From Desulfocapsa sp. (lineage in GTDB: Bacteria > Desulfobacterota > Desulfobulbia > Desulfobulbales > Desulfocapsaceae), in assembly GCA_029934815.1 (NCBI GenBank), contig JAOZLM010000166.1, positions 1 to 5,612 of the forward strand: a stretch of 5,612 nucleotides of DNA. Reading direction: 5' to 3'. Shown here in pieces: positions 1 through 5,612 of this stretch. How positions within the stretch are numbered: position 1 is the stretch's first letter; each line of letters opens with the position of its first letter. The notes below the pieces were generated by a model. It made no database searches, was not told where the DNA came from, and saw only the letters and a program-made list of their open reading frames with translations. The translations under genes and the position numbers were made by a program.

Positions 1-2348
1 TAGAATTCATTACCGGAATCGGATGGGAAGTAAACAGGTAGGGTCAAGTGTGTAACAGGTTTCTGGACGCCATCCGACCAGATTGAAGGGTAACCATCAT
101 TCCACGGAACCGACCAGAGAAAGCGGTCATTGGCATCGCTATAGAAAGTTCCTGAAGTATACTTATAACGCCAGTTAGTAGCCCAAGCAGAATCTAATAG
201 GCTTTTCTTGTAGCTCCATCCGTGCGGATGTTTCAAATCGTTGGTCTTACCAGGATAAACGAACTGGGAAACATCATACGCTTCGGGTTGAATATCGCCC
301 CATCTGTTGCAGAGCCCGGTTGTGTTGTTTATTCTTGTACATACATTAGTTTTAGCATTGGTGGAGTCAATAAGTGTCAGGTCACCATTGCCGGTAGCCG
401 GTTCAGGGAGTGGATTAGTTTTATGGGTATTTGAACTACCACTAAATCCTGCCCATGGTTTTACAACAAAGAGTGCGTCCGGGGTTGGCTTTCTCTCAAT
501 ATATGAGCCTTCGGTCGGGGTTGCTTGTCGTAAATCACCATCAGTTGTCTTCCATATAAGTTGATAATAGGAAACCTTTGCGGGCGTTCCCGGCGTCGTC
601 CAAGGGACTGCGGCATGATTACGACACTCTTGGCAGCTCTCGCCTGAAGCAACATACTTCCAACTTCCGCTATCAGATGGGGTGTAAGTGGAGCAGTTTG
701 TGGGGTTTGTTCCCAGGGTTGCAGCATAATATCGCCAGGTATATTGGGTATATCCCCACTGGTTATTACCATCAGGATCAGTGCCTGCAACGTTTGCAGC
801 ACTATAAGGACTAGGTGGGTTTGTTTTCCATGCTTTCAGGCTTTTTGCTTTAACATTTAGTACATACCCATAATCTTCATCTGTTTTACATGTGTAGGTG
901 ATTTGATAACGGATTGTCTGGTTTTGGCAACCTGAATTATAATCTCTGTTAATAAGGTCACCGTTTGCAACATTAGAATAAGTTTGTGTCCAGTTGCCCG
1001 GATTAACAAGAGATGTTATACTAGCGGGCGCTTGTCCTGTAGGGGAACAGCCGCTGGTATAGTCTTTATTAGTAGAATGGTCATTGTTTCTGCGAAATCT
1101 GTAGCTGAAACGTGCAGGGGTCGTGCCGGAATTTCCTGGGACAGCCGCGACCGCACCTATTTTTCGATAATACAGGGCTTTGGTCTTGGGCAAACGAGCC
1201 TGCAGGAAGGTTGAAAAACCAACATTCAACAGGTATCGCTCAGAGGATATGTGGGTGATTGGGTCAATATCAGTTGTTGTAATGTTATCCGAAGTGAGGA
1301 ACTTCTTCAAAGCTGCCTTTGCCTGGTACATTTTGGAAACCGGGTGATCGCCACCCTTTGCATGTTTATTATCAAGATTTGTTATAAAAGCTGCATTAGC
1401 AACAACCCGATAGGTGGTGCTAAGGTCACAGGGGTTTGTAAAGTCAGAATTAACAACCCAATAGCCATCTTCGGTGTTTCTGCCACTTATAGTTTTTGTC
1501 TCTCCAATATTAGTTCCTGCCGTTATGTCAATGGTCTTGCCCAGATAGCTGGCATTGAAGTCTGTGTCGGAAAAGACCGTTCTCCAGTTAAAGTTACGAT
1601 CATACACCCTGTCCTGGTTGGTGGGGGTAGCTGTTACTTCTCCCGGCAGTCCTACAACCAGTTCGTACATGTAAAACTTTCCGGTGATATATTCTATATC
1701 ACTGCCTGCGAGCAACCAGGAGCCGTTCGTTGCGTCGTAATTTTTTAACGTTCGGTATTGAACAGTTGCATCATCTTTGTTGGTGATTTTAACCTTCCAG
1801 TAACGATATGTATGATTCATGATAGTACTATCAAGAATTGTCCAGTCTATATTGGAATCAAAGATTTTGTTGTCACATATGTTGCTGCCGCACCCTGTCC
1901 CTTGACTAGTGTCTGTTACATCAGAAACTGCGCTGTATAATCCAGGCAGGTTGGGTGGATTCTTTCCGGGCAGTACAAGCTCTGTTATTTGAATGCCAGA
2001 TTCGTCAACAGTTTTGTGTATGTTGTTATTATAGCCGGATATGCAAGGGTCATCTGCAGTGCCATCGTTATTGCAGTCATCATTGACCACTACACCTCTA
2101 CTCCATTTGGTCTCAGTATTACTGCTGGGTCTATAGATTTGGCCGTTACTTTTTTTATAAGGAGACGACTGCATTGAATCTGAGGTGTCAAAAATAATCA
2201 TGACATTGGGTGAGCCGGTCTGTCCCGCAAAAAACGGTACATCGTCATCAACAGCTACAGCTACGATTGGTGTCAGCAATAACAGTGAAAGAATTACCGG
2301 TATAATATACTGGCAAGATGATCTGGAGAAATGTAGCTGTTTTTTCAT
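1..2348 (-). CDS. pilY1: PilY1-type pilus tip adhesin with N-terminal VWA domain (partial, C-terminus beyond window)
   Basis: Likely the large secreted tip protein of the type IV pilus, which rides on the minor pilins and acts in adhesion, surface sensing and control of retraction. My translation is open from the ATG at 2348 to the left edge, 782 codons with no stop, so the C-terminal part, where family members carry the PilC-type beta-propeller, is not seen. The start is supported by AGAGGTC just upstream and by a signal peptide: basic MKK, a hydrophobic stretch at about residues 14-32, and an AVA cleavage site near 30-32. Residues 50-60 read MIIFDTSDSMQ, a MIDAS motif (DxSxS, D54/S56/S58) of a von Willebrand A domain. 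A calcium-loop-like DxNxDGxxDD lies at 91-100, flanked by C92 and C102. A later VWA-like segment starts near 336 (HPVSKMYQAKAALKKFL) and continues to VGFSTF at 376-381. The remainder is rich in aromatic residues, Asn and Thr, with cysteines including C552, C572 and C575. It is last in the visible operon, 138 nt after pilX. Family call is strong; the symbol rests on context plus the VWA domain. Confidence 0.85.
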   Translation of the reverse strand, partial: MKKQLHFSRSSCQYIIPVILSLLLLTPIVAVAVDDDVPFFAGQTGSPNVMIIFDTSDSMQSSPYKKSNGQIYRPSSNTETKWSRGVVVNDDCNNDGTADDPCISGYNNNIHKTVDESGIQITELVLPGKNPPNLPGLYSAVSDVTDTSQGTGCGSNICDNKIFDSNIDWTILDSTIMNHTYRYWKVKITNKDDATVQYRTLKNYDATNGSWLLAGSDIEYITGKFYMYELVVGLPGEVTATPTNQDRVYDRNFNWRTVFSDTDFNASYLGKTIDITAGTNIGETKTISGRNTEDGYWVVNSDFTNPCDLSTTYRVVANAAFITNLDNKHAKGGDHPVSKMYQAKAALKKFLTSDNITTTDIDPITHISSERYLLNVGFSTFLQARLPKTKALYYRKIGAVAAVPGNSGTTPARFSYRFRRNNDHSTNKDYTSGCSPTGQAPASITSLVNPGNWTQTYSNVANGDLINRDYNSGCQNQTIRYQITYTCKTDEDYGYVLNVKAKSLKAWKTNPPSPYSAANVAGTDPDGNNQWGYTQYTWRYYAATLGTNPTNCSTYTPSDSGSWKYVASGESCQECRNHAAVPWTTPGTPAKVSYYQLIWKTTDGDLRQATPTEGSYIERKPTPDALFVVKPWAGFSGSSNTHKTNPLPEPATGNGDLTLIDSTNAKTNVCTRINNTTGLCNRWGDIQPEAYDVSQFVYPGKTNDLKHPHGWSYKKSLLDSAWATNWRYKYTSGTFYSDANDRFLWSVPWNDGYPSIWSDGVQKPVTHLTLPVYFPSDSGNEF

Positions 2349-2486
2349 TGTGTGACCTCTTTCATGTGCAGATTATAAATGACTCACGATGCGGAACAGG
2401 ATTGACCAGCTATAGAAAAATATGCAGGCCAAACTGCCTCGATAAAGGCGCCGGTATCGAGAGTCTTTAAAAAAAACGTTCTAAAT
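2349..2486 (-). other. pilX-pilY1 intergenic spacer
   Basis: This 138-nt gap is the only sizeable break in the visible operon; the other junctions overlap or are 3 nt apart. Read on the minus strand it contains a run of eight T just after pilX, then a 7-bp hairpin (annotated separately), then a perfect TATAAT at 2377-2372 about 24 nt before the pilY1 ATG, and finally the AGAGGTC ribosome binding site. No recognisable -35 box stands 16-18 nt before the TATAAT (the 17-nt position reads CCTGTT), so a separate pilY1 promoter is possible but poorly supported. Confidence 0.5.
2438..2461 (-). other. Hairpin in the pilX-pilY1 gap (not a canonical terminator)
   Basis: On the minus strand CTCGATA and TATCGAG form a perfect 7-bp inverted repeat around a 10-nt loop that itself contains the palindrome GGCGCC. 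The T-run on the transcribed strand comes before the hairpin, not after it, and the plus strand shows no T-run after the hairpin either, so it does not look like an intrinsic terminator in either direction. A role in mRNA processing or stability, or in damping pilY1 relative to the pilins, is inference. Confidence 0.45.
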
Positions 2487-3020
2487 TTAGTATTCAAGCC
2501 CACCTGGCTCGGGGATACCCCCGGGGCCGAGTCCAAACTCTATGCCAGCGGTAACAGAAGAGACACTATTGCCTCTGGCGGCGCAGACAAGAATTTCGGC
2601 AAGATAAGGGGTATCACTAACCTTGCCCACGTAATAGAAAGTAACTGATGGAATACTTGCATGACTATAGTAAGGGACATGTCCCTGCGGGTTTGTACAA
2701 GTTGGTAGGGGAGGAGCGACAGCCTGAGGGGTTGGCCTGCCGGGTTCCCCTGTTCTTGAGTTGGCAAGAACGGTATTAACTCCTGAATCTGCCTGGAAAA
2801 ATTGATCCTGAGACCATCTTTCATTTCCGGCAATCTGCATTTCGAACATTGATGTATTCGTTGCTGCAATACCGAGAAGGGCGACCGCAATCATTATCAT
2901 CATGGAAGTGAGCAGAACAAAACCTTCCTCTGAATGAATGTTTCCCGTTGTGATTAGGTGCTCGTCAGGGGCAGAGAAAAAAAACTTCTTTTGAAGGGTG
3001 TGATTTTGTAATTGTTTCAT
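2487..3020 (-). CDS. pilX: PilX-family minor pilin (type IV pilus assembly)
   Basis: Minor pilin of 177 residues, expected in the inner membrane and then at the pilus tip with PilV, PilW and PilY1. The N-terminal PilX signature is clear: a peptidase site at G33/F34, a hydrophobic helix GFVLLTSMMIMIAVALLGIA (33-52), then MQIAGNERW at 61-69 and FFQADSG at 74-80, matching the family pattern of an AGN motif followed by an A(F)QAxxxG element. As in other PilX proteins the Glu at mature position 5 is absent (Thr38). C108 and C146 could form the C-terminal disulfide. The tail is Gly/Pro-rich (GLGPGGIPEPGGLEY). The ATG overlaps the pilV stop as ATGA, and I found no alternative ATG, GTG or TTG before the peptidase site, so the 33-residue leader appears genuine although long. 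Only a weak GGGA precedes the start, which fits translational coupling to pilV. Confidence 0.85.
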   Translation of the reverse strand: MKQLQNHTLQKKFFFSAPDEHLITTGNIHSEEGFVLLTSMMIMIAVALLGIAATNTSMFEMQIAGNERWSQDQFFQADSGVNTVLANSRTGEPGRPTPQAVAPPLPTCTNPQGHVPYYSHASIPSVTFYYVGKVSDTPYLAEILVCAARGNSVSSVTAGIEFGLGPGGIPEPGGLEY

Positions 3021-3415
3021 AAGTCCCGAAATTTTGTGTAATTGTAGACAACAGGAGCCATACCTTGTGGTCTGGTAACGGTAACTGTAATAAGTCTGGT
3101 GTCTGGTAAAGCTGGGGTGGTAGGCCCCACTGTCCAGCTGATGGGGAAAGAGGTCGCCGGATCGATTGTGTTGCCTGCAGCGATTGAATTGAATGGAGTG
3201 TTTCGCAATGTCTCTACTTGGCTGGCTGCAATAGCTGAGGCTGTGGTAATGGTCGATGCTCGGTTATTACTGGTTATTGCTGTCATTTGCATGACCATCA
3301 TTCCGAGTATGCCTATGGTTAGCACCATGATGGCAATCATGACTTCGATAAGGGTGAAGCCTTCCTGCCCGTCTTGTGTCTGAGTTCTGTTAATTAACAA
3401 GATCTCTTTTTTCAT
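3017..3415 (-). CDS. pilV: PilV-type minor pilin
   Basis: Minor pilin of 132 residues that joins the tip-priming complex. It has a type III signal sequence with the peptidase site at G19/F20 (EGFTLIEV) and Glu at mature position 5, followed by a long hydrophobic helix to about residue 45 (IAIMVLTIGILGMMVMQ). The helix continues as SNNRASTITTASAIAASQVETLRNTPF, the A-x-x-A-x-x-x-(ES)LR type segment usual in PilV. The C-terminal domain is short and beta-rich, with VTVTRPQG and VVYNYTKF near the end, and contains no cysteine. I chose the ATG at 3415, which overlaps the pilW stop as ATGA and has AGGAA 9 nt upstream; an in-frame ATG at 3433 would add six residues but lies before that ribosome binding site. 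PilV and PilW are separated from each other mainly by size and motif, so the symbol is less certain than the family. Confidence 0.82.
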   Translation of the reverse strand: MKKEILLINRTQTQDGQEGFTLIEVMIAIMVLTIGILGMMVMQMTAITSNNRASTITTASAIAASQVETLRNTPFNSIAAGNTIDPATSFPISWTVGPTTPALPDTRLITVTVTRPQGMAPVVYNYTKFRDL

Positions 3416-4224
3416 AGGCCTATGTTCCTGCATTGAATGGTGGTAATTAATAGCCTGCGTCGTAAGTTGTCATTGTATGGTCCCCAGCTGGTTGCTGGTG
3501 CAGGGTTTGTACATAATCCTGTCGCTGAGTTAAGTGGATTTGATGCGGGGCAGTACAACAAAGTGTTTACGAAATTTCTGTCAACACGACTGGCTCTTGC
3601 GAGGATGGAGACCTGCACTGCACGGATATCAGCAGGTATTGCAGTGACGACATTTGTGTCGTCGAGATATGAAAACTCAATGTCCTCAATGTTTTCTACC
3701 GCACTGTGCCATTCGATGATGCCGGTTGTTGTGGAGTAGCGCTGCAGATTGGTCCCATTTAGTCGATATGCAATCTGTTCCATCTCAGACATGTCTGTAT
3801 TACCGTCTCCATTAATATCCTGACAAGCTCGATCAATGGTGCCGTTATAATCCAATATACCGTCGCCATCACTATCAACAGTACCTCCCAGGTCAGCAGT
3901 AAATGCAATATTGCTCGCATCTGTCGTTACGGCTTCGGATTGACCAGCACCATTATCGAACGTACCATTTACAAATCCGAAGCCACCTGCTATTGGGCTA
4001 AAACCGGCCATTCTTATATCAGAAGTTAATAGCGCTATTGCAGCCCTGTTGTTCTGCTGCATCTCTGCCACAGCCTCTTGGGTGGTATAGCTTTCCTGCT
4101 GGACTTTATACGAAGAGTATATGGCGGCAATAACGAACCCGGAAATGAGCATGGTGATCATCAGTTCGATTAAAGTGAAACCATTTTTATTATTTGTTAA
4201 AAAAAAGTCAGTATATTTTTTCAT
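3412..4224 (-). CDS. pilW: PilW-type minor pilin with two EF-hand-like calcium loops
   Basis: Largest pseudopilin here (270 residues). The leader is cut at G15/F16 (NGFTLIELM, Glu at mature position 5), followed by the hydrophobic helix to about 37 and the typical PilW segment QQNNRAAIALLTSDIRMAGF (56-75). The globular part contains DSDGDGILD at 117-125 (D117, D119, D121, G122, D125) and DINGDGNTDMSE at 136-147, which fits a 12-residue EF-hand loop (D136, N138, D140, G141, D144, E147). Between them is C134; C225, C238 and C265 lie in the C-terminal third. The conserved PilW run IEDIEFSYLDD (179-189) and the terminal RRRLLITTIQCRNIGL are present. The gene starts 3 nt after the fimT stop and its stop overlaps pilV. 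Calcium binding is inferred from the loop pattern only. Confidence 0.87.
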   Translation of the reverse strand: MKKYTDFFLTNNKNGFTLIELMITMLISGFVIAAIYSSYKVQQESYTTQEAVAEMQQNNRAAIALLTSDIRMAGFSPIAGGFGFVNGTFDNGAGQSEAVTTDASNIAFTADLGGTVDSDGDGILDYNGTIDRACQDINGDGNTDMSEMEQIAYRLNGTNLQRYSTTTGIIEWHSAVENIEDIEFSYLDDTNVVTAIPADIRAVQVSILARASRVDRNFVNTLLYCPASNPLNSATGLCTNPAPATSWGPYNDNLRRRLLITTIQCRNIGL

Positions 4225-4227
4225 AGA

Positions 4228-4794
4228 TCAGTTCCAACTCGTGGCTGTACCATCAGGACTTGTTTGAGCCATAATTACACCGGCTGCCTGTACCCTAACC
4301 CGGAACCATCGTGACTGGTTGTTGCGCAGAACAATGTTTCCTGACTGGCTCCCGCATACCAGGCTTTTCCCATTAAAACATACGGCCTGTGGACCACCTA
4401 TACTGTCCGCAGAAATTAGTGAAACATTTTGTGGCATAGTAACAGTAGAAAACAAAGTAACTTCGCCCCCGTCTTGAATACCATTGCAAATTGTTCCGCT
4501 ACCTGTGCCGTCATCAATAAAACTTGTGTATCCTCCACCGATGGCAGGAAAAGTTACGGTGGTAAAAGTTGTTGATATACAATTGTTTCGCTGAATTGCC
4601 TCAGATTTGGTTTTCTGCATGGTGGAATAAATATCTCTGGCTGCAGCTTTGAGTCTCATGTTCGGTAGCCAAGACATGATAAGTGGCAATGCTATACTGC
4701 CCAAGATAGCGATTATCACTACTGCAGTGAGCAGTTCAACTAAAGTAAAACCTTTGTTTTTAGCTACGGTTTGTGTTTTCTGCAGTTTTTGCAT
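4228..4794 (-). CDS. fimT: FimT/GspH-type pseudopilin
   Basis: First gene of the visible operon, a 188-residue GspH/FimT-family minor pilin that helps initiate pilus assembly. The leader is cut at G15/F16 (KGFTLVELL, Glu at mature position 5), the hydrophobic helix runs to about residue 40, and a conserved amphipathic stretch follows: MRLKAAARDIYSTMQKTKSEAIQRN (46-70). The C-terminal beta domain has DDGTGSG (94-100), DGGEVTLF (108-115) and the family-typical final arm SRWFRVRVQAAGV (161-173). Cysteines 72, 103, 139 and 147 allow two disulfides. The start has only a weak TTGGAT upstream, but the leader length fits and no better start is evident. The close relatives FimU and GspH cannot be separated from FimT by sequence alone; a type II secretion role is less likely given the PilW/V/X/Y1 neighbours. 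Confidence 0.85.
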   Translation of the reverse strand: MQKLQKTQTVAKNKGFTLVELLTAVVIIAILGSIALPLIMSWLPNMRLKAAARDIYSTMQKTKSEAIQRNNCISTTFTTVTFPAIGGGYTSFIDDGTGSGTICNGIQDGGEVTLFSTVTMPQNVSLISADSIGGPQAVCFNGKSLVCGSQSGNIVLRNNQSRWFRVRVQAAGVIMAQTSPDGTATSWN

Positions 4795-4850
4795 AGGAAT
4801 CCAAGTACAAGATGAAGTAAGTGTTTTTTATATTATCGTACCTGTCTTCT

Positions 4851-4866
4851 TGCAAATTTCTAACCA
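4851..4866 (-). promoter_or_regulatory. Candidate sigma-54 promoter of the minor-pilin operon
   Basis: The minus strand reads TGGTTAGAAATTTGCA. This has GG (4865-4864) and GC (4853-4852) exactly 10 nt apart and a TTGC box, as in the TGGCACR-N4-TTGCW consensus; the -24 half departs at two positions (TTAG for CACG). Transcription would begin near 4840, about 46 nt before the fimT ATG. Sigma-54 control of pilus genes is known in several bacteria; here it is a sequence-based candidate only. I could not identify an enhancer site or a clear IHF site upstream. Confidence 0.45.
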
Positions 4867-5296
4867 TTTTGGTTGAAGAGAGCTTTTTATATCTGTGTGC
4901 CTTTTAACTAGCTATGAGTATAGGATGATTTTTTTTTTTAAAAAACATTCCTGTTGTGTTTTTTAGGGAAGGGGAACTGGGAAGAGTAAAAAATATTTCA
5001 ATAGTCGTGTAGGTGTTAAATTATTTTACAGTTCTTTCTCGTTTGTTCTTCGGTTTTTTGCTGAAAGTAAATTTTGCATGCAGGGGAAGGTGCAGCTTTG
5101 ACAATTAAGAGATGGCTTTAGACCATGAGATTAAATGCCTATGTCTAAGAATGATGGCTTGTTTTTCCATATGCTGTGTGATAACATTATCTGCAATTTC
5201 TTGTCAGTTAATCCCAAGCTAAAAGTAGATCAATTATCATAAGCTATGCTAGAGTTGCGGACAGGTATGAGTTAAAACTAATACGAGAGAGGAAAC
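4867..5296. other. AT-rich divergent intergenic region
   Basis: About 430 nt lie between the operon's candidate promoter and the divergent gene at 5297. I see no coding sequence, tRNA or other RNA gene here. It contains an 11-T run followed by six A (4929-4945) that takes part in an AT-only stem, a TGCATGCA palindrome at 5075-5082, a GATAACATTATC inverted repeat at 5180-5191, and a related GATCAATTATC at 5228-5238. It presumably holds regulatory sites for both flanking transcripts, including any activator site for the operon, but none can be named. Confidence 0.4.
5285..5293 (+). promoter_or_regulatory. Ribosome binding site for the GTG-start gene at 5297
   Basis: The purine-rich GAGAGAGGA ends 3 nt before the GTG at 5297. 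Spacing is tight, but the complementarity to 16S rRNA is the best nearby and it decides the unusual GTG start. No ATG in the same frame offers a better start upstream. Confidence 0.55.
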
Positions 5297-5599
5297 GTGA
5301 GTAAAGTATTGATATTTGCAAAACAGGTTGGAACGGAAGTACGCTTTATCGAGTTGGACGATTTTGAAGAAACTGGGATTCTTTTAGTGCAAAAGCTACG
5401 GTTTAAACGAATTAAGGAAGTTCCCAGTGTCGGTAAAAAGATTAAGAAAGTACGTCAGATCGGGCTTCAGGAATTAATTGATCCAATGCGAAATAGAATT
5501 GAACAATTATTGATTGATCCTGCATGGGTGGTTGTACTGTTTGATGCCGTGAAAAATGAAGAAATACGACCAACTTTGCAAAAGATGCATAGTAATTAG
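5297..5599 (+). CDS. Hypothetical protein, divergent from the pilus operon
   Basis: Complete reading frame of 100 codons starting with GTG behind GAGAGAGGA and ending with TAG. I do not recognise the family. The protein looks soluble: no signal peptide and no membrane segment. It begins SKVLIFAKQVGTEVRFIELDDFEETG, a pattern of alternating hydrophobics suggesting beta strands followed by an acidic turn. The middle is strongly basic (FKRIKEVPSVGKKIKKVRQIG, about residues 36-56), and the C-terminal half looks helical with a hydrophobic WVVVLFDAV segment. The basic patch could contact nucleic acid or an acidic partner, but there is no recognisable helix-turn-helix. Its divergent placement next to the pilin operon does not by itself imply a pilus role. 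That it is a real gene is supported by the ribosome binding site and the balanced, protein-like composition. Confidence 0.65.
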   Translation: MSKVLIFAKQVGTEVRFIELDDFEETGILLVQKLRFKRIKEVPSVGKKIKKVRQIGLQELIDPMRNRIEQLLIDPAWVVVLFDAVKNEEIRPTLQKMHSN

Positions 5600-5612
5600 T
5601 ACCTTATTCAGG

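Noticed and set aside
624..635. CQEC in PilY1 as a c-type heme site
   Set aside because: The motif is CxxCR, not CxxCH.
461..802. Minus-strand open frame of 113 codons starting at 802
   Set aside because: It lies in another frame inside the continuous pilY1 reading frame and has no recognisable domain.
1251..2177. Several plus-strand open frames of 60-165 codons opposite pilY1
   Set aside because: They are antisense to an unbroken 782-codon frame with a signal peptide and VWA motif, and their products look like no protein family.
2438..2461. Intrinsic terminator between pilX and pilY1
   Set aside because: The T-run precedes the hairpin on the transcribed strand and none follows it on either strand.
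3416..3433. Upstream in-frame ATG for pilV at 3433
   Set aside because: The AGGAA 9 nt before the ATG at 3415 and the ATGA overlap with pilW both favour the later start.
5083..5096. Plus-strand sigma-54 site (GG-N10-GC) for the divergent gene
   Set aside because: Spacing fits, but the TT before GC and the rest of the -24 box are missing, and it lies about 200 nt from the start codon.
5098..5126. Sigma-70 promoter with a perfect TTGACA
   Set aside because: The -10 position at 17-nt spacing reads GACCAT, only three of six matches, and it lies about 170 nt from the gene start.

Overview
The window carries the start of a type IV pilus minor-pseudopilin operon on the minus strand. It reads right to left: a GspH/FimT-type pseudopilin (4794 to 4228), PilW (4224 to 3412), PilV (3415 to 3017), PilX (3020 to 2487) and the N-terminal 782 residues of a PilY1-type adhesin that runs off the left edge (2348 to 1). 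A divergent gene of about 100 codons that I do not recognise lies at the right end on the plus strand (5297 to 5599), behind a roughly 500-base AT-rich intergenic region.

How the genes fit together (family knowledge): FimT/GspH, PilV, PilW and PilX are minor pilins. They are processed by the prepilin peptidase PilD and form a priming complex at the pilus tip. PilY1 sits on that complex as a large secreted adhesin, mechanosensor or retraction regulator. The pseudopilin genes are tightly coupled: fimT-pilW are 3 nt apart, and pilW-pilV and pilV-pilX each share an ATGA stop/start overlap. pilY1 is separated by 138 nt that hold a hairpin and its own good ribosome binding site. A sequence with correct -24/-12 geometry for sigma-54 (TGG-N10-GC-A) lies about 58 nt upstream of the fimT start and is the best promoter candidate for the operon.

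Organism: the moderately AT-rich DNA, a pseudopilin set with pilW ahead of pilV, calcium-loop motifs in PilW and PilY1, and a possible sigma-54 promoter suggest a Gram-negative bacterium, perhaps Desulfobacterota (delta-proteobacterial) or a relative. No marker gene is present, so this is a weak inference.

Points of interest: two adjacent EF-hand-like calcium loops in PilW; a PilY1 VWA domain whose MIDAS motif is separated from the next recognisable VWA segment by about 280 residues, including another calcium-loop-like motif; a long, acidic PilX leader; the intergenic hairpin before pilY1; and the uncharacterised divergent gene. I see no CRISPR array, mobile element, tRNA or rRNA. The core of the window is a recognisable pilus-assembly system, not a wholly new one.
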